This document shows positions 1 through 7,531 of a stretch of DNA of 26,004 nt, one piece after another. The stretch covers positions 1-26,004 of the forward strand of contig CAPNGW010000005.1 of assembly GCA_948665105.1 (NCBI GenBank), read 5' to 3'. Positions within the stretch are counted from its first letter, which is position 1. Each line of letters starts with the position of its first letter. Source of the DNA: an uncultured Lachnospiraceae bacterium. GTDB taxonomy: Bacteria > Bacillota > Clostridia > Lachnospirales > Lachnospiraceae. A program made the position numbers and the translations under genes. The notes beneath the pieces were generated by a model. It made no database searches. It saw only the letters and a program-made list of their open reading frames with translations, and was not told where the DNA came from.

Positions 1-284
1 CCAGCCCCGGCAATCCCAGTTAACGCCGCCGACAGCACCGTGCTTCCCGCTGCAAATTCCGGAGTCTGGGACAGATATCCAATCTTGATATAATTTCCCA
101 TAATCACTTCACCGGAGTCGGTTTCCTCGATTCCGGCAATCACCTTCAGCAGGGTGCTTTTTCCCATTCCGTTGGCGCCGATGACGCCGATTTTCTCGCC
201 CTCCTGTATATGGAAGGATGCCTCCTCAAACAGCACGCGGTCTGTGTAAGCTTTGGTGAAGCTCTCTATTGTCAGTAAATTCAT
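1..284 (-). CDS. ABC-F family ATPase, N-terminal part (runs off left edge)
   Basis: This is the first 94 or so residues of an ABC ATPase; the rest lies outside the window. The protein begins MNLLTIESFTKAY. It has a Walker A motif GANGMGKST at residues 36-44 and a Q-loop region (IGYLSQTPEF) near residue 75. No membrane segment is visible. The spacing and the phrase 'GVIGANGMGKST' are typical of ABC-F proteins (Uup/EttA/antibiotic-resistance type), which act on the ribosome and not in transport. Its ATG follows the TAA of the upstream dGTPase gene with no gap (TAAATG), so the two are probably translationally coupled in one operon. The subfamily cannot be set without the linker and C-terminal half. 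Confidence 0.8.
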   Translation of the reverse strand, partial: MNLLTIESFTKAYTDRVLFEEASFHIQEGEKIGVIGANGMGKSTLLKVIAGIEETDSGEVIMGNYIKIGYLSQTPEFAAGSTVLSAALTGIAGA

Positions 285-1712
285 TTAATCTATCCCCTTA
301 AGTTCCTGATACAGCCGCTTGGCATACCCGTCCGTCATACCGCAGACCGTGTCCGTCACCAGCAAAAGCCGCAGATACAACTTTTCCGTCGGACTTTTTC
401 CTTTCGCAAAATGCTTGTACACCGCCTTATAGTTGTCCGACACCAGTGCCATCATCTTTTCCTGCACCGCCGTCAGCTTTCTGTCCGTGTCATAGGATAC
501 CGCCGCATCCACGAATTTTTCCAGAAGGAAATCAAAAATGGACTGGGCCGCAATCTCCAGCTTCAAAATCGCTTTGGACTGGAAGGCGTACCGAAAGGCG
601 ATATCCCCCAGGGCCTCCATCAGATATGCTCCGGTGGTTCCATGGAACAAATCCTCCCCGCCACTTCCATAGCTTCCCTCCAGAATTCTCTCATAGTTAT
701 CCACAAAGCACTGGGAGGCGTCGTTAATCATCCACCCCTGAACGGAAACGCACCAGTTCTGCACTGCATTCATCTCCGCCTGCTGCAATTCCCGCTTCTG
801 GGCGCGCTGGTATTTCTGTTCCAGGGACCGGATATATTTTCCGTAATCCTCCTGCTGCTCTGCATTCGGAATGCCCTTCCCATAGGCTTTTAATTCCTCA
901 AGAAGCAGGTGATAGGAGATACAGTTTTTCTTCACCGCGTCCTCGATGTCCGCCGTCTTGTAGGCGATATCATCCGCCGCCTCCAGCACGAAAGCCAGAG
1001 GGTGCCGGTTCCCATGAGTGCCAAGGCTTGCCTGAACCTCCTCGTAAGTCTCCTTATCCCCGTAAAAATACCCCATTTTATGGTTTTTGATATGGCCCTT
1101 CTTATCTATCTCCAGAGAGGAACCGGGATACTTGATAATGGTTCCCAAAAGCGCCTTGGTAAGGTTCATCCCATTGACGTCCACCAGAAAATGAAGCTTT
1201 GTCACCAGCCGCAAAGCCTGGGTATTCCCCTCGAAGTTGTAAAAATCCGCAAGCATCTGGGGAGGCAGAACCTGATTCAAAGGTTTCCCTGAAAAAGTAA
1301 TCTCCGGTAAATGCTCCTTGAACCAGTCCCGGATGGCCGTCTCCCCGAAATGCCCAAAGGGCGGATTCCCGATATCGTGAAGCAGACCTGCACACTGGAG
1401 AATGTCACAGATATACCCCTGGTATTCCGGCCGGAAGGAAGCATCCTTCCTCTCGTTTAGAATCTTCTGACTGATATTCTGTCCCAGGGACTTGCAAAAG
1501 GAGGACACCTCCAGGGAATGGGTGAGTCTGGTGCGGATAAAATCGCTGTTGTCCAGAGGAAATACCTGGGTCTTATCCTGCAGGCGCCGAAAGGAGGCGC
1601 TTCCGATAATCCGATGATAATCCTTCTCATACTCGGTACGCATATCCCCACTTCCTCCGGGCTTCTTATACTGTCTGATTCTGTCTGCACAAAGCAGCTG
1701 CTCCCATTCCAT
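285..1712 (-). CDS. dgt: dGTPase-like HD-domain triphosphohydrolase
   Basis: The 475-residue protein matches the bacterial deoxyguanosinetriphosphate triphosphohydrolase family, which cleaves dNTPs to the deoxynucleoside and tripolyphosphate and so helps control dNTP pools. The metal-binding HD set is visible: H65 in RTRLTHSLEV, H112-D113 in GLLHDIGNPPFGHFG, and D247-D248 in EAADDIAYKTADIEDA. The N-terminal stretch YHRIIGSASFRRLQDKTQVFP is also characteristic. The start is supported by AAGGAGGC eight bases upstream. The length is close to the E. coli-type enzyme (about 500). It leads an operon with the ABC-F gene. Substrate preference (dGTP only or several dNTPs) cannot be read from sequence. 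Confidence 0.9.
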   Translation of the reverse strand: MEWEQLLCADRIRQYKKPGGSGDMRTEYEKDYHRIIGSASFRRLQDKTQVFPLDNSDFIRTRLTHSLEVSSFCKSLGQNISQKILNERKDASFRPEYQGYICDILQCAGLLHDIGNPPFGHFGETAIRDWFKEHLPEITFSGKPLNQVLPPQMLADFYNFEGNTQALRLVTKLHFLVDVNGMNLTKALLGTIIKYPGSSLEIDKKGHIKNHKMGYFYGDKETYEEVQASLGTHGNRHPLAFVLEAADDIAYKTADIEDAVKKNCISYHLLLEELKAYGKGIPNAEQQEDYGKYIRSLEQKYQRAQKRELQQAEMNAVQNWCVSVQGWMINDASQCFVDNYERILEGSYGSGGEDLFHGTTGAYLMEALGDIAFRYAFQSKAILKLEIAAQSIFDFLLEKFVDAAVSYDTDRKLTAVQEKMMALVSDNYKAVYKHFAKGKSPTEKLYLRLLLVTDTVCGMTDGYAKRLYQELKGID

Positions 1713-1746
1713 AAGTTTATGCCTCCTTCATCCCTTGTTGTTTCTG

Positions 1747-1775
1747 ATTGTACCATACAATGAGCCATTTATCTA
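1747..1775 (-). promoter_or_regulatory. Candidate sigma-A promoter for the dGTPase/ABC-F operon
   Basis: Read on the minus strand, TAGATA (1775-1770) is followed after 17 bp by TACAAT (1752-1747). The first matches TTGACA at four of six positions and the second matches TATAAT at five of six. The predicted transcript would start near 1740, leaving a leader of about 28 nt that holds the AAGGAGG site. No competing promoter is better placed. Confidence 0.4.
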
Positions 1776-1909
1776 CCGCCTTTTAATGATAATTCCCCTA
1801 TATCCGGGCCGGGCGGTGCACGAATTATCCGCTCTTCTTTTCACGTCAAATATTGTCCTTTTCTCAAAAATATTCATGTATTTTAATGCTATTTTCTATG
1901 TATATATCG

Positions 1910-1938
1910 TTGATTTTTACATATAATTATGATATGCT
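1910..1938 (+). promoter_or_regulatory. Candidate extended -10 promoter for the orphan ATPase gene
   Basis: TTGATT (1910-1915) and TATGCT (1933-1938) are separated by 17 bp, and TGA directly before the -10 box makes it an extended -10 (TGn). The site lies in an AT-rich stretch about 30 bp upstream of the ATG. The ribosome binding site GGGGAGG is at 1957-1963, so the expected leader is short. Confidence 0.4.
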
Positions 1939-1968
1939 ATTGTTGACTTTAGAAATGGGGAGGCTTTT

Positions 1969-3264
1969 ATGTATCGGAAAATTATGGAATTTTTAGAAAG
2001 ATGGAAAGAGAGCAGCCACCGCAAGCCTTTGATTTTGCAGGGTGCAAGGCAGGTGGGCAAGACTTACTCCATATTGGAATTTGGGCGCACCCACTATGAA
2101 AATGTGGCCTACTTTAATTTTGAGACGAATCCTAAACTGAACGAAACCTTTGAGGACAATATCACTCCGAGCTATCTACTCCCGATTTTATCCCATATTG
2201 CAGGTCAGACCATCGTCAGTGAAAAGACGTTGATTGTCTTTGATGAGGTACAGCTTTGCGAAAGGGCGCTGACCTCCTTGAAATACTTTTGCGAAGACGC
2301 ACCCCAGTATCATATTATTGTGGCCGGAAGTTTGCTGGGGGTGGCTGTCAACAGAGCCAGATTCTCTTTTCCTGTGGGAAAGGTGGATATGAAAACCTTG
2401 TATCCCATGGATATGGAGGAATTTCTGTTGGCGCTCAACGAGAAAGCCTTAGTGAAGCAGATTAAGACCTGCTTTCAGGAAGACTTCCCCCTTCCCCCTG
2501 CGCTTCACGATAAGGCCATGGGGCTATATCGGCAATACCTTGCGGTGGGCGGTATGCCGGAGTGCGTCATGCAGTTTGTCCAGACCGGGGACTACATTCT
2601 GATTCGCCATACCCAGGATACCATCCTTGCCAGCTACTTAAACGATATGAGCAAGTATAACAGCCTGAATGAGATTAAGAAAACCAGACTGACCTATGAC
2701 AGCGTCACCGTCCAGCTCTCGAAAAAAAACACCCGTTTCCAGTATAAGCTGATTAAAAGCGGCGGACGAGCCTCAGAATTTGAAAATGCCATTGAGTGGC
2801 TGACACTGTCGGGAATTGTATCTCAAGTCTATAAGGTAACCCAGATTAAAAAGCCCCTGGAGAATTACCGTAATATCGACGCTTTCAAAATTTACGTCTC
2901 CGATTTGGGCCTCCTCTGCGCAAAAAAGGACCTGGCGGCCCATGACGTTCTCTATATGGTGGAGGAAATCAATGACTTCAAAGGCGGCATGTCGGAAAAC
3001 TACGTCCATACACAGCTTACCATCAACGACTACAGAACCTATTACTGGGAGTCGGAACGGGGAGCTGAAATTGATTTTGTAATTCAGCGTAACGGCCAGC
3101 TAATTCCCATTGAGGTCAAATCTGCGGACAACACCAGAGCCAAGAGCTTGAATGTCTATATGGAGACCTTTAAGCCCCCTTATGCCATCAAGCTCTCCGG
3201 GAAAAATTTTGGTTTTGAGAGTGGAAAAAAGACTGTGCCACTTTATGCAGCATTTTGTATCTGA
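1969..3264 (+). CDS. AAA ATPase with DUF4143-type C-terminal region
   Basis: This 431-residue protein belongs to the widespread group of single-gene bacterial and archaeal ATPases with an AAA_14 domain followed by DUF4143. Walker A is GARQVGKT (residues 25-32). Walker B is LIVFDEVQ with D92-E93. A sensor-like strand HIIVAGSLLGV lies near residue 115. The C-terminal segment ERGAEIDFVIQ...PIEVKS has the D...EVK spacing of a degenerate PD-(D/E)XK nuclease fold. The start is fixed by GGGGAGG five bases upstream of the ATG. No partner gene lies on the same strand, so it is probably monocistronic. The cellular role of the family is not established; roles in DNA metabolism or conflict have been suggested. 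Recognition of the family is firm, function is not. Confidence 0.8.
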   Translation: MYRKIMEFLERWKESSHRKPLILQGARQVGKTYSILEFGRTHYENVAYFNFETNPKLNETFEDNITPSYLLPILSHIAGQTIVSEKTLIVFDEVQLCERALTSLKYFCEDAPQYHIIVAGSLLGVAVNRARFSFPVGKVDMKTLYPMDMEEFLLALNEKALVKQIKTCFQEDFPLPPALHDKAMGLYRQYLAVGGMPECVMQFVQTGDYILIRHTQDTILASYLNDMSKYNSLNEIKKTRLTYDSVTVQLSKKNTRFQYKLIKSGGRASEFENAIEWLTLSGIVSQVYKVTQIKKPLENYRNIDAFKIYVSDLGLLCAKKDLAAHDVLYMVEEINDFKGGMSENYVHTQLTINDYRTYYWESERGAEIDFVIQRNGQLIPIEVKSADNTRAKSLNVYMETFKPPYAIKLSGKNFGFESGKKTVPLYAAFCI

Positions 3265-3287
3265 GGAGCACAGGAACGATGACTCCT

Positions 3288-4043
3288 CTACTCCTTCCCC
3301 AGCACCTTATTCCGGTACTCGTTGGCGGAGATTCCTTCCTGCTTCTTAAACACCCTGGAAAAATGCGCCATGTCTAAAAACCCCACCGCCTCGGCGATAT
3401 CTCCAATCCGCAGGGCCGGATTTTTCAGAAGCTCTTTGGCCCGCTCCATGCGCACATGGTTTAAAAGCTCCGAAAAGCTCTGGCCCGTGTGGCGATTTAA
3501 AAGCTTACTCAAATGCCACTGGCTTACATACGTCTTCTCTGCCACCTCATTCAAGGTCAGCTTCCTTGTGTAGTTTCCTTTAATATAATCCAGTGCATTT
3601 TTCACAATAAAGCTGCTGGCCGTGCTCTCATGGCTCCGCCCTGGCCCCGGTTCCCCGGTAATGTGCTTCTTTTTCAGGTTCCCACACATTTTTTCGATGG
3701 CCTCCTTAAGCTCCTCCATATTGGAGGGCTTTAAGAGAAACCTGCTGACCCCCAGGCGGATGGCCTGCTGGGCGTAATCAAAATCCCGATAGCCGGTGAG
3801 AATGCTGATTTCCATATCCTCATACTCCGACTTAACGGCCGCAATCAGGGTCAGACCGTCCATTTCTGGCATGCAGATATCCAGAAAAATCATATGGGGC
3901 TTACATTCGTCAATGAGCCTTTTGGCCTCCAGCCCGTCATTGGCCGTAGCTACCACCTGGCAGTCCCAATTTTCCCAGGGAATACTCCGAGAGAGTCCTT
4001 CCACAATGATGGGCTCATCATCTACAATCATCACACGGTACAT
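3288..4043 (-). CDS. YesN-type response regulator (REC + AraC HTH)
   Basis: The 251-residue protein has an N-terminal receiver domain with acidic D8-D9 (VDDE), the phospho-acceptor D55 (FLDICMPEMDG), T83 and K105 (LLKPS). A C-terminal AraC-type helix-turn-helix follows at about residues 150-248 (LNEVAEKTYVSQWHLSKL and GFLDMAHFSRVFKKQEG). This architecture pairs with YesM-type kinases and usually activates a sugar ABC transporter gene. Its partner is very likely the kinase encoded at 7532-9370. It is the last gene of the carbohydrate block, about 60 nt after the second permease. The Shine-Dalgarno is weak (AAAGGG), suggesting modest expression. The end converges with the ATPase gene, with only 23 bp between them. 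Confidence 0.9.
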   Translation of the reverse strand: MYRVMIVDDEPIIVEGLSRSIPWENWDCQVVATANDGLEAKRLIDECKPHMIFLDICMPEMDGLTLIAAVKSEYEDMEISILTGYRDFDYAQQAIRLGVSRFLLKPSNMEELKEAIEKMCGNLKKKHITGEPGPGRSHESTASSFIVKNALDYIKGNYTRKLTLNEVAEKTYVSQWHLSKLLNRHTGQSFSELLNHVRMERAKELLKNPALRIGDIAEAVGFLDMAHFSRVFKKQEGISANEYRNKVLGKE

Positions 4044-4103
4044 AGGCTTGCATCCCTTTGCTCCTGAAATTCCCGAAGCCCTCTCTTACTTGGTAATTTT
4101 ATC

Positions 4104-4940
4104 TTATCCTTTGATAGCTCCCGCTGTCAATCCTTTGATAATATTCTTCTGTAAAACCATGTACACCAAAAGTACCGGTACCACAATCAACGTCACTGAA
4201 GCCGCCATCAAGCCGAAATCCGTTCCGTACTGGGAGCTGATGGTCTCCAGCAGGTTAGAAATAGGGTATTTGGTATTGTCACTAATCATAATCTTCTGGA
4301 CAAACAAGTCATTGTAGGACCACATGAAGCTGAAGATTGCCACGGTGGACAAGGACGCCTTGCACAGGGGCACAATAATCCGCATAAACACCTGAAATAC
4401 ATTGGCCCCCTCCATGTAGGCCGCCTCCTCCATGTCAATGGGAATGGTTTTCATAAAGCCAATCATCACAATGGCGGCAAAGCTTAGATTTCCTGCAATG
4501 TGGGGCAAAATCACCGCCAGATTGGTGCTTAACAGGCTGGCCCGAATCATCATCCGATACACTGGAATAATGGTGGAAAAAACCGGGAACATTAGGCTGG
4601 CTGCCAGAAGGGAGTTCACAAGCCTTCTTCCCTTAAACCGATATCTGGTCATGGCAAAGGCCATCATTGCTGACAGCACAATCACTCCAATGGTCACGCT
4701 GCCAGAGATAATCAGACTGTTCTTGTAAGCGTTGCCGATATTCATTCTGGAAAATGCCGTCACATAGTTATCCCAAATGAACTCCTTTGGCAAAGCAAAG
4801 GACGCATTTAACACCTCCGAGGAGGGCTTAAAGGAATTTAACAGTACCCAGACAAAGGGAAACACCGTGGTAATTGCCCAGGCAATCAATACGATATAAA
4901 TAATGATATTGCTGATTTTTATTTTTTTTCTTTCTTTCAT
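4104..4940 (-). CDS. Sugar ABC transporter permease (MalG/AraQ-like)
   Basis: This is an inner-membrane permease of about 278 residues with six predicted membrane helices, from the N-terminal IIIYIVLIAWAITTVFPFVWVL to the C-terminal LIVVPVLLVYMVL. It has the cytoplasmic EAA loop that contacts the ATPase (EEAAYMEGANVFQVFMRIIVP). It is the second permease of a CUT1-type sugar importer. I prefer the ATG at 4940 over the in-frame GTG at 4949, because AGAGGTG (4953-4947) sits seven bases before that ATG and the GTG lies inside this site. The site also overlaps the stop codon of the first permease, so the two are probably translationally coupled. No ATPase gene is present in the block, so a shared MsmX-like ATPase encoded elsewhere is likely. 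Confidence 0.88.
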   Translation of the reverse strand: MKERKKIKISNIIIYIVLIAWAITTVFPFVWVLLNSFKPSSEVLNASFALPKEFIWDNYVTAFSRMNIGNAYKNSLIISGSVTIGVIVLSAMMAFAMTRYRFKGRRLVNSLLAASLMFPVFSTIIPVYRMMIRASLLSTNLAVILPHIAGNLSFAAIVMIGFMKTIPIDMEEAAYMEGANVFQVFMRIIVPLCKASLSTVAIFSFMWSYNDLFVQKIMISDNTKYPISNLLETISSQYGTDFGLMAASVTLIVVPVLLVYMVLQKNIIKGLTAGAIKG

Positions 4941-4951
4941 CCTGCGCACCT

Positions 4952-5827
4952 CTATTCCCGCTCTCTTGTGAAAAATCCAACCACCCAGGACACCAGCACA
5001 CCCATAATCACAATAATCAAGGCCAGGGTAGAGCCATAGTCATAATCATTTAGGCCGAAGGTCTGCTGATACATGTAGGTTCCCAGAAAATGTGTGGTCC
5101 CCTGAGGCGCCCCGTTGGGCACGATAACCCAGGGCAGGTCGAATACCTTCAAGGCCCCGGTAATGGCCAGGGTGATACAGGTGGCAAACACCGGCTTCAT
5201 CATGGGAAGGGTTATGTAAAATACCTGCTTAAACCGACTGCACCCGTCAATGGAGGCGGCCTCGTAGATATCATCCGAGATATCGCTTAGACCCGTCAGC
5301 AAGATGACAAAGTAAAATCCAATGTAGCTCCATAGGGTGGGAATGCAGACCATCAGAAATGCCAGGCCAGGGGACAGCCAGTTCACGGGCTCTTTCCCCC
5401 AAGCTTCCAATAGCTGATTGAGCATACCGCCATTATAATTATAAAACAGCTTGAACATCAGGCCGATGGCCGTGGCTGAAATCACCACCGGGAAAAAGTA
5501 CACCGTCCGAAACACCTGCTGCAGCCGCTTTACGTTGGACACAAGCACCGCCAGCACAAAGGCAAAGCCCACCTCAAAGATTACGGTCAAAGCCATCATC
5601 TTTAAGGTATTTACAATGGCAATTCGTATATCCGGGTCAGTTAAGAGCCTTTTGTAGTTGGCAAGACCGATAAATTTCCAGGGGGAACCGGGAAGCTCCA
5701 CCGCCGCCTTCATGTTATAAAGGCTGTTTCTTATATTTTCCATAAACGGAATGTACAGAAAGATCACCATGAACAGGAGCCCCGGCACAATAAACAGAAG
5801 TACCGGCCATTTCTTCTTATATAACAT
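4952..5827 (-). CDS. Sugar ABC transporter permease (MalF/LacF-like)
   Basis: This 291-residue membrane protein has six predicted helices, beginning WPVLLFIVPGLLFMVIFLYI and ending LALIIVIMGVLVSWVVGFF. The EAA-type loop is EAASIDGCSRFKQVFYITLPM. It matches the first permease of CUT1-type sugar importers. It forms a heterodimer with the product of the next gene, and the two genes are separated by only 11 bp if the ATG start of the second is used. The start is supported by AGGCGG about eight bases upstream. A 231-bp gap containing a terminator and several hairpins separates it from the binding-protein gene, so it is probably made at a lower level than the binding protein. Confidence 0.88.
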   Translation of the reverse strand: MLYKKKWPVLLFIVPGLLFMVIFLYIPFMENIRNSLYNMKAAVELPGSPWKFIGLANYKRLLTDPDIRIAIVNTLKMMALTVIFEVGFAFVLAVLVSNVKRLQQVFRTVYFFPVVISATAIGLMFKLFYNYNGGMLNQLLEAWGKEPVNWLSPGLAFLMVCIPTLWSYIGFYFVILLTGLSDISDDIYEAASIDGCSRFKQVFYITLPMMKPVFATCITLAITGALKVFDLPWVIVPNGAPQGTTHFLGTYMYQQTFGLNDYDYGSTLALIIVIMGVLVSWVVGFFTRERE

Positions 5828-5864
5828 CTTTCTTCCGCCTTTCTTGTTTTATGTGATGAGCAAT

Positions 5865-5885
5865 GAATCCTGCAACGCAGGATTC
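5865..5885. repeat. Perfect 9-bp inverted repeat (hairpin A)
   Basis: GAATCCTGC (5865-5873) and GCAGGATTC (5877-5885) pair perfectly around a 3-nt AAC loop. It is the hairpin closest to the permease start in the binding-protein/permease gap. It has no U tract on either strand, so it is not a classical terminator. Confidence 0.75.
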
Positions 5886-5890
5886 CCCGC

Positions 5891-5933
5891 CTGCGGTGGA
5901 CCGCGTATGCGGTAAAGTTCCTATCCACCGCAG
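5891..5933. repeat. 10-bp inverted repeat with nested 4-bp hairpin (hairpin B)
   Basis: CTGCGGTGGA (5891-5900) pairs with TCCACCGCAG (5924-5933). Inside it, CCGC (5901-5904) and GCGG (5909-5912) form a small nested stem. The structure is GC-rich and has no following U tract. It could slow decay or processing of the transcript. Confidence 0.75.
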
Positions 5934-5950
5934 TGCGATTATGCCCAGAG

Positions 5951-6004
5951 GTCTTTTTTGTTCTATCGGAAAGGCTTTCGGATTTCCGATAGAACAGAAA
6001 AGAC
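5951..6004. repeat. Long inverted repeat, 22 bp with one G-U/mismatch (hairpin C)
   Basis: The core GTTCTATCGGAAA (5960-5972) pairs perfectly with TTTCCGATAGAAC (5983-5995) across a 10-nt loop. The outer arms (5951-5959 and 5996-6004) extend the stem to about 22 bp with one weak pair. The outer four bases of the right arm (6001-6004) also belong to the adjacent terminator stem, so the two structures cannot both be fully paired. Confidence 0.8.
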
Positions 6005-6032
6005 AGAAGGGAGTGGCTGCTCCCCTCTGTCT
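5991..6032 (-). terminator. Intrinsic terminator/attenuator after the binding-protein gene
   Basis: On the minus-strand RNA, 6032-6020 pairs with 6013-6001 as a 13-bp stem with one mismatch around a 6-nt loop. The ends are AGACAG/CTGTCT, with a GGGGAG/CTCCC core. The stem is followed by TTTCTGTTCT (6000-5991), which is U-rich but interrupted. It begins 27 nt after the binding-protein stop codon. A leaky terminator here fits the common pattern of a highly expressed binding protein and less abundant permeases. Confidence 0.6.
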
Positions 6033-6058
6033 TGAAAGTTACTACTCCACGTATAAGC

Positions 6059-7414
6059 TTATTCGCTATACTGCTCTGCGTATTTTTCCAGGGCCATATT
6101 GATGGCGTCCTCTGCTGTCATTGCTCCGGTGGAAACCTTCACAATCTGCGCAATCAGAGTCTTGTATGCGTCACCGATTCTTGCGTCGGTGGGTGCTACC
6201 ATCAGGCTTGCAGAGCTGGTGTAGGCTGCGATGGATTCTGCAAAGGGTGTAGCGCCCTCCACCGGATTTACCTGTGTAGCTGCCTGAGCAACGGCACCGG
6301 TGGACTCCCAGTATTTCTGTACGCCTGCCTGGGAGGTATGAGCCATTACAAATTTCACGGCTGCATCTCTCTTAGCGGGATCCTCCCATGCCTTCTTTGT
6401 GATGTAGAAGCCTGAGGAAACGCCGCCAATCATGGAGGCGGGAGCTGCCTTCTGGTCCGGAACGCCCGGGAAAGCAACAACTATGGTTCCTTCCAAATCT
6501 TCAATCTGTCCTGCATACCAGGAGCCGTCCAGCTGCATGGCAGCCTTTTTGTCACGGAACAGCTGTCCTGCGTAAGCGTCATCCACGGTATCGGTATCCT
6601 CCGGGAATGCGCCCATGTCCCGGAGCGTCTTGAACAGCTCAATGCCCTTTGCCCACTCTGCCGGAGCTGTCTTAGGAACGCTGGTGTATACCTCTTCTCC
6701 CGCGGTGTACAGCATCAAGAATTCAAGCCAGTAGTGAGGAACATTGTTGAGGGAAACGGCAATGGGGATAATTCCGTTCTCCTTAAAGGTGTTGATTGCT
6801 GTCTCCAGAGAAGCCCAGTCGGTGGGAATCTCTACCTTGTACTGGTCAAATAAATCCTTGTTGCAGTACAGTCCTTCCCAGTAGCCGGTGGTGGGTACTG
6901 CTCTTGACACGCCGTCAGTGTTAGCGGAAGCGGTCATGGCTGCCTCCAGGGTATCCTGTGCGTATTCGGGATACTCGGCCTTGATTTCATCAACAGAAAC
7001 CAGCTTGTCTGTTGCCACAATGCTGTCTGCGGTTGCGTCGGTAAAGAACTGAAGTACGTCCGGTTCATTTCCCACGGAGAAATCTGCAGCAATTCCTGCT
7101 TTCCAGTCCTCATCTGAGGTCTGTGAGTTGTCCTCAATGGTTATGTAATCATATTGTGCCATCAGCTCTTCATTGATTTCCTGATAAGCCGCTGCATTGG
7201 GGTCGGTTCCTCCAAACATGGAAACGGTCTTAAGGGTCACCGGTGCACTTCCCTCGTCTGCACCTGCATTCCCCCCATCATCTTTTTGTGTCTCATCTGT
7301 CTGCCCCTCATCCTTGGTACCTGCATCCTTTGTGGCAGTATTGGTTCCACAGCCTGCCAGCAGTGTGACTGCCATGGTGGAAACCAGAAGCAGTGATAAA
7401 AGTTTGTTTTTCAT
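6059..7414 (-). CDS. Sugar-binding lipoprotein of an ABC importer (family 1 SBP)
   Basis: This 451-residue protein has a lipoprotein signal with lipobox LLAGC (lipidated C22). A Thr/Asp/Glu/Gly-rich linker runs to about residue 55, then a periplasmic-binding-fold domain typical of CUT1 sugar importers (SVGNEPDVLQFFTD; YWEGLYCNKDLFDQY; LDGSWYAGQIEDLEG). It would capture the sugar outside the membrane and deliver it to the permeases at 4104-5827. Start support is strong: AAGGAGGA lies six bases before the ATG. It has a likely promoter in the 117-bp gap upstream and a terminator downstream. The ligand is not readable from sequence; the neighbouring GH94 enzyme suggests chitobiose or a related beta-linked oligosaccharide. 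Confidence 0.88.
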   Translation of the reverse strand: MKNKLLSLLLVSTMAVTLLAGCGTNTATKDAGTKDEGQTDETQKDDGGNAGADEGSAPVTLKTVSMFGGTDPNAAAYQEINEELMAQYDYITIEDNSQTSDEDWKAGIAADFSVGNEPDVLQFFTDATADSIVATDKLVSVDEIKAEYPEYAQDTLEAAMTASANTDGVSRAVPTTGYWEGLYCNKDLFDQYKVEIPTDWASLETAINTFKENGIIPIAVSLNNVPHYWLEFLMLYTAGEEVYTSVPKTAPAEWAKGIELFKTLRDMGAFPEDTDTVDDAYAGQLFRDKKAAMQLDGSWYAGQIEDLEGTIVVAFPGVPDQKAAPASMIGGVSSGFYITKKAWEDPAKRDAAVKFVMAHTSQAGVQKYWESTGAVAQAATQVNPVEGATPFAESIAAYTSSASLMVAPTDARIGDAYKTLIAQIVKVSTGAMTAEDAINMALEKYAEQYSE

Positions 7415-7465
7415 AGTACATCCTCCTTAAATGATTTAGCAAATACCTTCATTTACTATGATTCC

Positions 7466-7494
7466 ATTATAAATGCAGTTTCCCCAAAAAGCAT
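7466..7494 (-). promoter_or_regulatory. Candidate regulated promoter before the binding-protein gene
   Basis: On the minus strand a perfect TATAAT (7471-7466) lies about 50 bp upstream of the start. The hexamer 17 bp further upstream (ATGCTT, 7494-7489) is a poor -35 box. A perfect -10 with a poor -35 is the pattern expected when an activator, here plausibly the YesN-type regulator, recruits the polymerase. The rest of the 117-bp gap holds no open frame or hairpin that I can see. Confidence 0.4.
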
Positions 7495-7531
7495 TAGACC
7501 CACTTGACATTATTTGTTTATTCTTGCCATG

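Noticed and set aside
3263..3288. Terminator between the convergent ATPase and response regulator genes
   Set aside because: GAGGAG/CTCCTC can form a 6-bp stem but has a 14-nt loop and no U tract on either strand.
5828..6058. Small gene in the binding-protein/permease gap
   Set aside because: An open frame on the plus strand exists but has no ribosome site and consists mainly of the inverted repeats; the region is better explained as RNA structure.
7480..7531. Shared operator between the binding-protein and GH94 promoters
   Set aside because: A CAA-rich match (CAAATAATGTCAA versus CAACAATGTACAA) needs a gap and agrees at only about half of the positions when ungapped, so it is not distinguishable from chance.
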